Assembly (NCBI GenBank): GCA_902535365.1
Contig: CACATF010000001.1
Span: forward strand, 194,077 to 258,076
Source: an uncultured SAR86 cluster bacterium
GTDB lineage: Bacteria > Pseudomonadota > Gammaproteobacteria > Magnimaribacterales > TMED112
Direction: 5' to 3'
Length of the DNA stretch: 64,000 nucleotides
The first letter of the stretch is position 1; each line of letters starts with the position of its first letter. The notes beneath the pieces are model-generated. The model saw only the letters and a program-made list of their open reading frames with translations. It was not told where the DNA came from and made no database searches. The translations under genes were made by a program, and so were the position numbers. Below are positions 24,998 through 34,627 of the stretch, piece by piece.

Positions 24998-25484
24998 AAT
25001 TTATAATCTCATTTGCAATTTCTGCTATGTCTTTGTTATTGATTGTTATTTCTTGTTTGCTGCACTCTTTATACATTCTATCTCTATCTTCAAAGAGTTT
25101 TAAAAAGCCATCATAATCCATATTTTCCATCAAAGGTCGCTCGGATCTCCTTTTTGCTGCACGCTCATAAATTTTTTGCATATCACCATTCAAATAGAAA
25201 GTGCTTGAATTCTTTAATATTGCTCTATTTTCTGGAGTTTCAATTATTCCTCCACCGGTAGAAATTACCACATTATCAATTTCATTAATTTTGATAAGCA
25301 TTTTTTCTTCTGCTGTCCTGAAATCGTCCTTACCAAATTTATTGAAAATATCTGAAACAGGCATGCCAAAATATCCCTCTATCTCTTTATCAAGATCATA
25401 AAATGTATAATTTAGTTTTTGAGACAAAATGAGGCCAACGGAGGATTTTCCGCTACCCATCATGCCAATTAAAAAAATCTTCAT
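24984..25484 (-). CDS. aroK: Shikimate kinase
   Basis: This 166-residue kinase phosphorylates shikimate with ATP. It has Walker A G-M-M-G-S-G-K-S-S-V-G near the N-terminus, the D-L-D-K-E-I shikimate site, F-R-x-x-E-E and I-S-T-G-G-G-I, and the lid R-R-S-E-R-P-L. It is first in aroK-aroB-hemE and diverges from the PBP1A gene across only 39 nt. In many gammaproteobacteria pilMNOPQ lies between these two genes; here it is absent. Confidence 0.95.
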   Translation of the reverse strand: MKIFLIGMMGSGKSSVGLILSQKLNYTFYDLDKEIEGYFGMPVSDIFNKFGKDDFRTAEEKMLIKINEIDNVVISTGGGIIETPENRAILKNSSTFYLNGDMQKIYERAAKRRSERPLMENMDYDGFLKLFEDRDRMYKECSKQEITINNKDIAEIANEIINYERN

Positions 25485-25523
25485 TTTCTCTAAAAAAAAT
25501 TGAAAGTGAATAATAATATATAA

Positions 25524-27989
25524 ATGATGAGCATACTAAGAATAATCTTGCTTTTACTTCAGTCATCTTTTCTGATCATTGGGGCAATTTACTTCTTTTT
25601 ATTAAAAGATTTACCAAAAGTAGAAACCATTACTGAGATAAAACTTACTAACCCAATGAGAATTTATGCTGCTGATGAACAGTTAATTGGCCTGTTTGGA
25701 ACTGAAAAAAGACAAATAGTTAAATATGCTGATATTCCTGAAAACCTAAAAAATGCAATTATTGCTGCTGAAGATGGCGGCTTTTATGACCATTCAGGAG
25801 TTGAAATTACAAGTTTAATGCGAGGCTTTTATGGTGAGATTACGGGTAGATCTCTTGGAGGCGGTGGCACAATTACAATGCAGGTTGTCAGAAACTATGT
25901 CTTGTCTTTCGAAAGAACATACATCAGAAAATTAAGAGAAATTATTTTAGCTTGGCAGTTAGAAGATCATCTTACCAAACAAGAAATATTTGAGCTCTAT
26001 TTTAATAAAGCATTTTTAGGCAATAGAAATTATGGTTTTGCAGCTGCCTATCAATATTATTTTGGGAAAGATTTTTCAGAAGCATCAATCGCAGAATCTG
26101 CACTGCTTGCTGGTGTGTTGCAGACACCATCACGGGTAAATCCAGTTCGAAATCCACTAGCTTCTAAAAAGAGGAGAGATGTAATTCTAGGCAGAATGCT
26201 TAGAAATAAATTTATTACAGATGGCGAATACAATTCAGCACGAGAAGTAATAGTTACTGGTGAAAGTTACGGTCCAAAGATTAACATTGAAGCAGAATAC
26301 CTTGCAGAAAAAATAAGAATCGAAGTTATCAATAGATTTGGCTTAAAAGCCTATGAAGATGGCATGAATATATACACAACTCTTGATTCCAGAATGCAAC
26401 AAGACGCTGTTGAGGCAGTACGATCAAACTTATATAAATATGATCGAAGGTATGGGTGGAAAAATGAAGAAGTTTATAAGGATTTCAACTTCTCAATCTT
26501 AAGAAGTGCTTTTTTAGAGGAGGGTTTATTTATAATCCCTGCACGTGTTAATTATGAAGATGCCAAAGATGAAAATATCAATAAATTGCAGAATCTGCTT
26601 TCCGCTAATGTAGAAATAGATGGATATGTTCCAAGCCTAGTTATTGGAATCTCAAATAACAGTGTCACAGCTTTGGATGCTAAATTAAATATCCATACAG
26701 TAAATTGGAACAAAGGTGACTACGAATGGGCTAGAACTTTAAATTCCGATGGAACCAGAACACCAAAACCAGAAGGTTTTCTAGACTTTATTGAATTAGG
26801 AAGCTTGGTCTACATTAGCAACAACCAGCAAGATAACGTAATCACTCAACTTCCAAGTGTTGAAGGAGCTTTTGTTGCAATAGATGGTCTAACTGGTGAT
26901 CTGAAAGCCTATGTTGGCGGCTTTGATTTTAGTAAATCAAAGTTTGATAGAGCCTCAAATTCTCGCTTATTGCCAGGATCAAGCATAAAGCCTTTTATCT
27001 ATGGGTGTGCGTTTGAAAATGAACTCAATCCATCTTCAATTTTTATTGATGGTCCGATCATTTTTGAAGACAGTAAGCTTGAAGGAATATGGCGTCCAAG
27101 AAATAACTCTGGAGAATTCTATGGCCCAATAAGATTAAGAGAAGCTCTAATTCAGTCGCTTAATCTTGTCTCTATTAAGCTTGTTCAATCTATTGGCTTA
27201 AAAGACACACTTAACTGTTTTAAAAAATACAATTTTGATGAGCAAATGCTAACTAATGACTTGTCGATTGCTTTAGGAACAGGGACTATTAACCCTTTTA
27301 AAGCCGCACAGCAATTTTCAATGCTTGTAAATAATGGCCAGATTTCAAAAATCTCATACATCGATCGTATTGAAGATATCAATGGCAATATTATTTATGA
27401 TCCACAAAAAAAGTATTCAACGAAATATGAAACATACACTCAACTTAGTTTTCCTTGGATAAATAATGAGAAATTTGATTATATGGATAAGCCTTTAATT
27501 GCAGTTGATCTTGAGGATCCTATACAAGCGATGGATCCAAGGGTAGCTTTTATGCTCTCAGATATATTAAAAGAGGCTCTTCAAAGAAATATTACGCGCA
27601 GACAGCTAGCCAGTGATATAACAAATATGGGGGGCAAAACTGGTACTACAAATGACGCCACAAGCACATGGTTTTCAGGTTATGCATCAAATATAGTCGC
27701 TTCAGCTTGGGTTGGTAAAGACGATGGCACATCCCTTGGTGATAACGAATTTGGAAGCACCAATGCTTTACCAATCTGGTTAGATTTTATGAATTCTTCA
27801 AAAGATAAACTTTCTAATTACTCGATCGATGTTCCTGAGGGAGTGGCGGCTATACGGGTGAACAAAGAAACTGGGCAAGTTTCTCAAACATTTAGTGATA
27901 GCTATTTTGAATTCTTTTTAGAAGAGAATGTTTCAGATCTGCTTAATTCAGAACGAAACAGAAGCAACTTGGAAGATATAATCGATTAG
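25524..27989 (+). CDS. mrcA: Penicillin-binding protein 1A (bifunctional class A PBP)
   Basis: This 821-residue protein has an N-terminal membrane anchor (about 5-27), a GT51 glycosyltransferase domain with A-A-E-D-G-G-F-Y-D-H-S-G and G-G-G-T-I-T-M-Q, an OB-like insert, and a transpeptidase domain with P-G-S-S-I-K-P-F (active Ser near residue 484) and G-G-K-T-G-T-T-N-D. It polymerises and cross-links peptidoglycan. ATG is doubled (25524/25527). It diverges from aroK and overlaps the converging phosphomannomutase gene by 4 nt. Confidence 0.95.
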   Translation: MMSILRIILLLLQSSFLIIGAIYFFLLKDLPKVETITEIKLTNPMRIYAADEQLIGLFGTEKRQIVKYADIPENLKNAIIAAEDGGFYDHSGVEITSLMRGFYGEITGRSLGGGGTITMQVVRNYVLSFERTYIRKLREIILAWQLEDHLTKQEIFELYFNKAFLGNRNYGFAAAYQYYFGKDFSEASIAESALLAGVLQTPSRVNPVRNPLASKKRRDVILGRMLRNKFITDGEYNSAREVIVTGESYGPKINIEAEYLAEKIRIEVINRFGLKAYEDGMNIYTTLDSRMQQDAVEAVRSNLYKYDRRYGWKNEEVYKDFNFSILRSAFLEEGLFIIPARVNYEDAKDENINKLQNLLSANVEIDGYVPSLVIGISNNSVTALDAKLNIHTVNWNKGDYEWARTLNSDGTRTPKPEGFLDFIELGSLVYISNNQQDNVITQLPSVEGAFVAIDGLTGDLKAYVGGFDFSKSKFDRASNSRLLPGSSIKPFIYGCAFENELNPSSIFIDGPIIFEDSKLEGIWRPRNNSGEFYGPIRLREALIQSLNLVSIKLVQSIGLKDTLNCFKKYNFDEQMLTNDLSIALGTGTINPFKAAQQFSMLVNNGQISKISYIDRIEDINGNIIYDPQKKYSTKYETYTQLSFPWINNEKFDYMDKPLIAVDLEDPIQAMDPRVAFMLSDILKEALQRNITRRQLASDITNMGGKTGTTNDATSTWFSGYASNIVASAWVGKDDGTSLGDNEFGSTNALPIWLDFMNSSKDKLSNYSIDVPEGVAAIRVNKETGQVSQTFSDSYFEFFLEENVSDLLNSERNRSNLEDIID

Positions 27990-29347
27990 TGATAATTTAG
28001 ATCAAGGTCCGGAAATACTTTCCTCAAATTTTGCTCAAACCTTTCTTGTATTGATAGCATGCTGTCCTTAGTATCGCCTTCAAATCGAAGCACGAACTTA
28101 GGACTTGTATTGGATGCTCTTAAAAGACCCCAAGCTCCGTCAATAGTTACTCTTACGCCATCGATAGTATTTATTTTTGCATCTGCAAAATCCATTTCAC
28201 GCAAAAATGTTTCAATCATTTGAAATTTTATTTCATCATTAACATTAAGGTTTAGTTCCGGAGTTGAGTATGTCTTGGGGAAGTGGTCTCTAATATCAGA
28301 TGCTGACTTACCGCTCTCGGCAACTATTTTAGATAGCATTGCTCCTGAAAAAATTGCATCGTCAAACCCATACCATTCATGATTGATAAAGATATGTCCT
28401 GACATTTCTCCACCCAGGATGGCATTAGTATTTTTGATGGTATTTTTAATATTAAAATGCCCAGTTTTTTCCATTATTGGCTCCCCACCATTTTGCTCTA
28501 TCATTTTCCCTAATTCATCTGAACATTTCACATCAAAAACCACTGGTCCTTTAGTTTGTTTTAGATAATATTCAGCAAGCATCATAATAATATGGTCAGA
28601 AAGAACAAAATCGCCATTATTAGTAATCAAGCCAACTCTATCGCCATCTCCATCGAATGCTAAGCCTAGATCGGCATTAGTTTCTGAAATTTTAGATTTT
28701 ATTTGCTCAAGGTTTTTTTCTTTGCTTGGATCAGGGTGGTGATTTGGGAAGTTTCCATCAGGTTCTTGATTTATAGATATAGTTTCATGGCCAAGTGCTA
28801 CAAAAGTTTTGTGGGCAAGAATGCCAGCTGCACCATTGCCGCTATCTAAAACAATCTTTAATTTTTTTGAAGTTGAGCTTTTGGACACAACTTCATGGAT
28901 GTATTGGTCTTCAAAACTAATATTCTCTATATTTGCTTCATTAGTTGCACATGACTCAACCTTTTTAACATATTTGAGTATATCGAGCCCTGAAACTGGG
29001 CCTCCATCAAGCACTATTTTTAATCCATTATCATCTTTTGGATTGTGGCTTCCAGTAATCATGACACCATGGCTAGTTGAGCCAACATTTGTTGCGTAAT
29101 AAACCATAGGGGTAGGCACTAATCCAAGATTAAGAACTTTTATGTCTGCACTATTTATCCCAACACAAAGATCAGTAAAGATTCTTTGGCATGAGAGCCT
29201 GCTATCGTGACCAACATATATTGCATCAGAGCCACTTTCTTTTACTTTATTGCCAAGAACAAAACCAATTTTTACAAGAACATCAGGAGTTAAGTCTTGT
29301 TCAGCATTGCCTCGGATATCATAAGCACGGAAGATATTTTCGTTCAT
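27986..29347 (-). CDS. Phosphomannomutase/phosphoglucomutase
   Basis: This 453-residue alpha-D-phosphohexomutase has F-R-A-Y-D-I-R-G-N at the N-terminus, the phosphoserine loop T-G-S-H-N-P-K-D-D-N-G-L-K, the metal loop D-G-D-G-D-R, the sugar loop G-G-E-M-S-G-H, and phosphate-binding R-A-S-N-T-S-P near the end. It interconverts mannose-1-P/6-P or glucose-1-P/6-P for LPS and other surface sugars (AlgC/ManB type). It sits beside the surface-polysaccharide genes at 30-36 kb, though on the opposite strand. Confidence 0.93.
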   Translation of the reverse strand: MNENIFRAYDIRGNAEQDLTPDVLVKIGFVLGNKVKESGSDAIYVGHDSRLSCQRIFTDLCVGINSADIKVLNLGLVPTPMVYYATNVGSTSHGVMITGSHNPKDDNGLKIVLDGGPVSGLDILKYVKKVESCATNEANIENISFEDQYIHEVVSKSSTSKKLKIVLDSGNGAAGILAHKTFVALGHETISINQEPDGNFPNHHPDPSKEKNLEQIKSKISETNADLGLAFDGDGDRVGLITNNGDFVLSDHIIMMLAEYYLKQTKGPVVFDVKCSDELGKMIEQNGGEPIMEKTGHFNIKNTIKNTNAILGGEMSGHIFINHEWYGFDDAIFSGAMLSKIVAESGKSASDIRDHFPKTYSTPELNLNVNDEIKFQMIETFLREMDFADAKINTIDGVRVTIDGAWGLLRASNTSPKFVLRFEGDTKDSMLSIQERFEQNLRKVFPDLDLNYH

Positions 29348-29389
29348 ATAAATTTTAAATAGATGGTTAAAACAATTATACTACGCACT

Positions 29390-30298
29390 ATGTCAAATAC
29401 TTATTGGTTAAACGGAAAATATGTACAAAAAGAGGACGCTTACTTAAGCCCTCTGACGCATACACTCCATTATGGTCTTGGTGCTTTTGAAGGCGTAAGG
29501 TCTTATGAAGCAAAAAATGGTGAAGTAAATATATTTAGACTAAAAGAACATACTGAAAGACTTTTTGAATCCGCAAAAATCATAAATGTTCCAATTGAAT
29601 TCTCATTTGATGAAGTAATGGCTGCACAGCTAGGCGTAATATCTAAATCAGGTTTAAAAGATGCTTACATAAGACCACTAATTTATCTTAACGATGAAAA
29701 GCTTGGGCTTGATATTGAGGGCATGAAGTCGCACTTAATGGTTTCGTGTTGGGAGTGGCCATCAGTATTTGGAGCAGAAACAATGGAGAAAGGCATAGAT
29801 GTGATGGTTTCTTCATTCACACGACAATTTCCAAATAGTTTGATGACAAAATCAAAAATAAGTGGAGGCTATGTAAATGGAATAATGGCTCATGATCAGG
29901 CAAAACGAAATGGCTATCACGAAGCAATTCTTTTAGATACCACTGGTTTTGTTGCAGAAGGAAGTGGACAAAATATCTTCTTAATCAAAGATGGCAAACT
30001 ATTCACTCCTGCGCTGACATGTTGTTTAAATGGCATAACTCGAAGAACTGTAATACAAATTGCTGAAGACCATAACATTGAGGTTATAGAAAGAAACATC
30101 ACCAGAGATGAGCTTTACACCGCAGACGAGATCTTCTTTTGTGGAACAGCTGTAGAAGTTACACCAATAAGATCTGTTGATAAAACTGAAGTTGGCAATG
30201 GTGCAAGAGGGGAAATCACAACCCTAATACAATCAAAATACCTTGATGCAGTAAGAGGTGAAGCAAAAGAATATTCTGACTGGCTGTCAAAAGTTTAA
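29390..30298 (+). CDS. ilvE: Branched-chain amino acid aminotransferase
   Basis: This 302-residue fold-type IV PLP enzyme transaminates Ile, Leu and Val. Motifs: H-T-L-H-Y-G-L-G-A-F-E-G-V-R, A-Y-I-R-P-L-I-Y, K-I-S-G-G-Y-V-N (with the PLP lysine), E-G-S-G-Q-N-I-F and C-G-T-A-V-E-V-T-P-I-R-S-V-D. The start at 29390 (M-S-N-T-Y-W) fits family length; an in-frame ATG at 29363 would add nine residues not typical of IlvE. The stop overlaps the GT4 start by 1 nt, so it may be co-transcribed with the glycan genes. Confidence 0.93.
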   Translation: MSNTYWLNGKYVQKEDAYLSPLTHTLHYGLGAFEGVRSYEAKNGEVNIFRLKEHTERLFESAKIINVPIEFSFDEVMAAQLGVISKSGLKDAYIRPLIYLNDEKLGLDIEGMKSHLMVSCWEWPSVFGAETMEKGIDVMVSSFTRQFPNSLMTKSKISGGYVNGIMAHDQAKRNGYHEAILLDTTGFVAEGSGQNIFLIKDGKLFTPALTCCLNGITRRTVIQIAEDHNIEVIERNITRDELYTADEIFFCGTAVEVTPIRSVDKTEVGNGARGEITTLIQSKYLDAVRGEAKEYSDWLSKV

Positions 30299-31530
30299 TG
30301 TCCAAACTCAAATTGGCTTTTTTAGCCTATAGAAGTGATCCATTCTCTGGCGGGCAAGGAATTTACCTAAAAAATGTAACCGAAGCTCTGCTTGAAAGGG
30401 GCCATCAGATTACCATTTACTCAGGAAGACCTCTGCCAGACGTGCCTGATGACATTGATTTGGTTCCCATCGAAACACCAGGATATTTCGAATCATTTGA
30501 TTTTAACCAAAGGTTTAAAAATTTCTTGAAACAACCCAAAACTTCAATGGAGATTCTAGACTTTTTTGAGACCTGTACTGGGACATTTACTGAGCCAATT
30601 TTTTTTGGCGACAGACTTTTAAAAAATGATCATTTTATTAAGCATCAGGACTCATTTGATATATTTCATGACAATCAATCGCTTAGTAATTATTCAAAGA
30701 TAATCAACAATAGGCTTGTCACAACTTTGCACCATCCTATTCATGTCGATAGAGATATAGATTTGGAAAATGAGCCTGGTTTTTTACGTAGATTCGCAAT
30801 TAAGCGTTGGTATTCTTTTTTAAATTTTCAAAAAAAGAATGTAAAGAATATAAAAGCTATTGTATCGCCATCAGAATCATCAAAAAGAGACATTGTAAAA
30901 TTCTTTGATTGTTCTGAAAGCAAAATTAAAGTCATATGGAATGGGGTTGATATAGCAACTTCGGAACAAAACTATCAAAAAGAGTTTAAAAATCATTTTG
31001 TAACGATTGTAAGTGCTGATGTTCCGATGAAAAATTTGGAAAATATATTAAAGGCAATATCTATTGCAAAAAAAGAGTTACCAAATATAAAGCTAACTGT
31101 TATTGGTGACATGCGCGAAGATAACAAAGACTTAATAAATAATCTCAATATTGAATCAAATATTGATTACAGAGAAAAATTAAGCAGAGCAGAATTGTTA
31201 AGTTGCCTCAATGAAGCAGATATTGGAATTTCAGCATCTCTTTATGAGGGTTTTGGCTTTCCTCTTGTTGAAATGATATCAAGTGAGCTTCCGGTGATTG
31301 TTGCAAACAAAGGTTCATTGCCAGAGCTTGCAGGAAATGCAGGAATTATTTTTGATGCCGAAAGAGCATCAAGTTTGGCAGAAAAAATAATAGAGCTTGC
31401 AAGCAATCATGATTTACGCAATGAGCTGAAGGATCAAAGCAAGCTTAGAAGAGGTGATTTTTTTGGTTGGGACGAGTATGCTATCAAGCTAGAAAGCCTT
31501 TACCAAGAAATAATCCATGGAAACTTTTAA
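30298..31530 (+). CDS. Glycosyltransferase family 4
   Basis: This 410-residue GT-B enzyme has an N-terminal S-G-G-Q-G-I-Y-L-K acceptor-domain motif, the mid V-S-P-S-E-S-S-K-R-D-I and W-N-G-V-D, and the donor-binding E-G-F-G-F-P-L-V-E (E-x7-E) near residue 320. It transfers a sugar from a nucleotide donor, probably to a lipid or glycan. It opens a tightly overlapping group: methyltransferase (14-nt overlap), then an alpha/alpha-barrel protein (4-nt overlap). The product is unknown. Confidence 0.9.
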   Translation: MSKLKLAFLAYRSDPFSGGQGIYLKNVTEALLERGHQITIYSGRPLPDVPDDIDLVPIETPGYFESFDFNQRFKNFLKQPKTSMEILDFFETCTGTFTEPIFFGDRLLKNDHFIKHQDSFDIFHDNQSLSNYSKIINNRLVTTLHHPIHVDRDIDLENEPGFLRRFAIKRWYSFLNFQKKNVKNIKAIVSPSESSKRDIVKFFDCSESKIKVIWNGVDIATSEQNYQKEFKNHFVTIVSADVPMKNLENILKAISIAKKELPNIKLTVIGDMREDNKDLINNLNIESNIDYREKLSRAELLSCLNEADIGISASLYEGFGFPLVEMISSELPVIVANKGSLPELAGNAGIIFDAERASSLAEKIIELASNHDLRNELKDQSKLRRGDFFGWDEYAIKLESLYQEIIHGNF

Positions 31531-32212
31531 TTTCAAGCACATTAACCTAAAAAAAGTTAAAAACATGGTTGATGTTGGTTGTGGAAATGGCCGGCACCTC
31601 AAATCTCTTGGGTTCAAATTAAAAGAAGCAAAAATTATAGGAATTGATCAATCTTTTGATGAAATTAGCTCTCTTAAAAGAGAATTTGATAACCACATTT
31701 GCAAAAATCAAAATAACTACACATTTTTAAACGAAGACGTTAGGCACATTGCATTGCCAAATAATTCCCAAGATTTAGTAATCTGCTCTGAAGTTTTAGA
31801 GCATGTCCCAAATTTTGAAAAAGTTTTAAAAGAATGTCATAGGATATTAAAACCAGGAGCAGTTTTACTGATAAGTGTGCCAACTTATTTTCCTGAAAGC
31901 TTGTGCTGGAAGTACTCAAAAAAATATATGCAAACACCTGGTGGCCATATCAGAATATTTAAGAATTCTTTTTTACTTGAGGAGTTCAATAAGTTAAAAC
32001 TCACATTATTTAAACATCACAGAGAGCATGCAATGCATTCGTTGTATTGGATTTTTAAAGCAAAGAATAACATGGAAGATAGTGAGTTTTTGCGCTCCTT
32101 TCATGGGTTGTTGGTAAAGCAGATGTTTGGCCAAGCAAAATTTTCATATGCTTTAGAAAAAATCTTGAATCCTTTTTTTGGGAAATCAGAATGTTACTAC
32201 CTTAGAAAATGA
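31517..32212 (+). CDS. Class I SAM-dependent methyltransferase
   Basis: This 231-residue protein has motif I V-D-V-G-C-G-N-G-R-H, G-I-D-Q-S in motif II, an acidic N-E-D-V region and C-S-E-V-L-E-H-V-P followed by L-K-P-G-A-V-L-L-I-S-V-P-T. These define an UbiE/Methyltransf_11-like enzyme; the substrate is unknown. It overlaps the GT4 gene by 14 nt and the next gene by 4 nt, so it likely modifies the glycan or lipid made by the neighbouring enzymes (inference). Confidence 0.88.
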   Translation: METFNFKHINLKKVKNMVDVGCGNGRHLKSLGFKLKEAKIIGIDQSFDEISSLKREFDNHICKNQNNYTFLNEDVRHIALPNNSQDLVICSEVLEHVPNFEKVLKECHRILKPGAVLLISVPTYFPESLCWKYSKKYMQTPGGHIRIFKNSFLLEEFNKLKLTLFKHHREHAMHSLYWIFKAKNNMEDSEFLRSFHGLLVKQMFGQAKFSYALEKILNPFFGKSECYYLRK

Positions 32213-33174
32213 ACAAAGAAACTTTTCGACATGCCAAAGACTGGATAATCACAAATCAAAAAAGTGATGGAGCTATATGCTGGGATGAACATGGAAAATT
32301 TGATGCTTGGGATCATTCAGAATGTCTGCTTGCTTTAGCAATTTTTGAAGAGTGGGATCATTTTGACAAAGGTCTCGAATATGTATTCAGCAATATTAAT
32401 AGCGAAGGATTAATAATCTCTGAAACTATTAAAGATAAAGTTACCAAGGATTACTACGAGCCTCACCATGCCGCGTATATCTTTTTGCCTCTTGTGCAAA
32501 AATATATGATTGATGGCAATGCTTCTTACATTCAAAAATATCAAAAAAAATTAAAACTTATCTTTGAAGGAATGATGAATTTTAGGGACACAGATGGTTT
32601 ATTTTTTTGGGCTTTGGATACAAAAGGTTTTGCTGATAATTCGCTTATTACTGCTTCATGTTCGCTTGAACTTTCTCGAAGAGCATACTCTTTCTTATGC
32701 ACGAATGTTCTGCAGGAAGAAAATCAAGAAGACACAAACTTTTTCAACTTAGAAACATTTCATTCTTCAAGATTTAACCGAGATGGAATTGATAGAGCAA
32801 GATTTTCAATGGACTCTTATTACCCATATTTAATTGATTGTGGAGATGTGGGCAATATTGATCAATTGCTAAATAAGTTTTATGTGGAAGGTTTAGGGAT
32901 TAAATGTGTGGAGGAGGAGCCATGGGTGACAATTGCTGAGTCCTCAGAATGTTGTATTGCTTTGCACAAAGCAGGCAAAACAGCAGAAGCAAAGAAAATA
33001 TTCAATGATGTGATGCAACATATGAATAAAGATGGAATATTTCCCACCGGATATCAGTATAAGCTTGATATCAATTGGCCTGATGAGCATTCAACATGGA
33101 CTAATGCTGCTGCAATTATTGCTGCAGACTGTCTTTATGATTTAACAAAGAAAGATAAAGCACTCTTACTTTAG
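32209..33174 (+). CDS. Alpha/alpha-barrel (prenyltransferase/squalene-oxidase-repeat-like) protein
   Basis: This 321-residue protein is predicted helical. It has a repeat-like N-terminus W-I-I-T-N-Q-K-S-D-G-A-I-C-W with W-D-H-S-E-C-L-L-A-L, and H-S-T-W-T-N-A-A near the end, typical of alpha/alpha toroids (terpenoid-cyclase/prenyltransferase or six-hairpin glycosidase folds). It has no signal peptide. It could be a glycan-processing or lipid-modifying enzyme; I cannot say which. It is the last gene of the GT4-methyltransferase group and overlaps the opposing methyltransferase by 9 nt. Confidence 0.72.
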   Translation: MNKETFRHAKDWIITNQKSDGAICWDEHGKFDAWDHSECLLALAIFEEWDHFDKGLEYVFSNINSEGLIISETIKDKVTKDYYEPHHAAYIFLPLVQKYMIDGNASYIQKYQKKLKLIFEGMMNFRDTDGLFFWALDTKGFADNSLITASCSLELSRRAYSFLCTNVLQEENQEDTNFFNLETFHSSRFNRDGIDRARFSMDSYYPYLIDCGDVGNIDQLLNKFYVEGLGIKCVEEEPWVTIAESSECCIALHKAGKTAEAKKIFNDVMQHMNKDGIFPTGYQYKLDINWPDEHSTWTNAAAIIAADCLYDLTKKDKALLL

Positions 33175-33771
33175 CTTTTGCAAAATAACTAAGCTCTCAA
33201 CGCGTTTAAGCAATTTATACCTTTCATCTAGTGCTTTTAGATAAATTTCACGAGGTGCTTGTCCTCCTTCCATTTCTGTATCGTAGATATCGTGTATGGC
33301 TAAAATACCACCTTCTTTAATTTTTGGTGACCAACAGGCATAGTCATTTCTAGCAGATTCAAATGTATGGCTGCCATCAATAAAAACAAAATCAATATCA
33401 CTCTGTATTAATTTTGAAGCATTTTCAGAAGTATCAATTATTGGCTCAATATGAGAGGCAAGATTAAATTTTGAGATATTTTCTAAAAAAAGAGGCAAAG
33501 TGTTCACTCTTTTCTCATCAAAGTCATAAATATCCTCATCAAAATATTCTTCTCCATATTGTTGCTCTTCAGAGCCGTGGTGATGGTCTACACTAAATAA
33601 TTTTGAGTTATTTTTTTTGCAAGCGTAACCAAGATAACAGGCTGATTTTCCACAATATGAACCTATTTCAACAGCAATTCCACCAATACAAAATTTTTCA
33701 CAGTATTCAGAAAGAGCAGATCCCTCATGCTCTGATAAAAAACCCTTTATATCTTTAAATTTTTCAATCAT
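33166..33771 (-). CDS. Class I SAM-dependent methyltransferase (Methyltransf_24 type)
   Basis: This 201-residue protein has A-V-E-I-G-S-Y-C-G-K-S-A (motif I), a F-S-V-D-H-H motif II, and D-F-V-F-I-D-G-S-H-T-F-E followed by G-G-I-L-A-I-H-D-I-Y, the O-methyltransferase-like pattern of Methyltransf_24. The start at 33771 is chosen because it gives an 8-nt overlap with the upstream acyltransferase. The longer frame to 33843 would overlap that gene by 80 nt. The substrate is unknown; glycan or LPS modification is suggested by neighbours. Confidence 0.83.
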   Translation of the reverse strand: MIEKFKDIKGFLSEHEGSALSEYCEKFCIGGIAVEIGSYCGKSACYLGYACKKNNSKLFSVDHHHGSEEQQYGEEYFDEDIYDFDEKRVNTLPLFLENISKFNLASHIEPIIDTSENASKLIQSDIDFVFIDGSHTFESARNDYACWSPKIKEGGILAIHDIYDTEMEGGQAPREIYLKALDERYKLLKRVESLVILQKLK

Positions 33772-34624
33772 ATATTGCTGGATTCTGTGATTTGAATCTC
33801 CTATGGTGCCAAAAATATTGCTCAGGATTGGCAAGCACATCATTTTCTATTTTTTTATTTATTTCATCAGCAAATGATCGAGGAGAATCTGCAAGGTGAC
33901 CAATATCTTCTATAGAAAATTTATAACCATTTCCCTCTCGATAAAAATCAAGATAAAAAAGTTTGCAGTTGGTTAATTTTTTTAATGTATAGGGAACAGT
34001 AGTTGTAAGACAATCTTTTCCAAAAAATGTTGAGACTACTGATCTCTTGTTTCTATAGTCTTGATCAGGCCCATACAAAACTGTTCTGCCTTTTTTGAGC
34101 CACTCTACAGTTTCGTTTACATTTTTATTGCTTGCTAAACCCTTCATAGCCTTTAATCGCCCCGATTTGATAACTTTTTGCATTACTTGGCTGTTGTTGG
34201 GTCTTTCCATGCCATAAATATCAAAATTTTCACTGATTAGCCTAGCGGATATTTCTAAGAAAACATTATGTCTAAACAACATCAATACACCTTCGCCCTT
34301 ATGTTGTGCTTCTCTCAGAAGCGCTTCATTCTTAATCTCACATTTGATGTTATTTATTCTTCGCCCTGCGTTCCATGCAAGATTGTTGTCATATAGCCCA
34401 AGCAGTGTCTCATCCCATGTCTTATTTATAAGTGCTTGACGCCATTCCTCAGGTTTATCATCGAAACAATAGTTAATATTTGCTTCAATAATTTTTCGTC
34501 TTTTCTTAAGAGGTGTGCTCAATGTATTCCAAACCTTAGAATTGCTCACAAAGAAAAATGATCTGGGCAATAGGCTCAAAAGCTTAGTAAAAGATATAAT
34601 CAGTGCAACAATGATATTATTCAT
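33764..34624 (-). CDS. LpxL/HtrB-like lipid A acyltransferase
   Basis: This 286-residue protein has an N-terminal hydrophobic anchor and the LpxL/LpxM family pattern: L-F-R-H-N-V-F-L-E (H-x4-E catalytic pair), Y-G-P-D-Q-D-Y-R-N-K, and the C-terminal P-E-Q-Y-F-W-H-H-R-R-F-K. It adds a secondary acyl chain to Kdo2-lipid IV-A at the inner membrane. It diverges from kdtA, which makes the acceptor, with only 3 nt between the two ATGs. Which acyl chain it uses is unknown. Confidence 0.88.
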   Translation of the reverse strand: MNNIIVALIISFTKLLSLLPRSFFFVSNSKVWNTLSTPLKKRRKIIEANINYCFDDKPEEWRQALINKTWDETLLGLYDNNLAWNAGRRINNIKCEIKNEALLREAQHKGEGVLMLFRHNVFLEISARLISENFDIYGMERPNNSQVMQKVIKSGRLKAMKGLASNKNVNETVEWLKKGRTVLYGPDQDYRNKRSVVSTFFGKDCLTTTVPYTLKKLTNCKLFYLDFYREGNGYKFSIEDIGHLADSPRSFADEINKKIENDVLANPEQYFWHHRRFKSQNPAIYD

Positions 34625-34627
34625 CTA

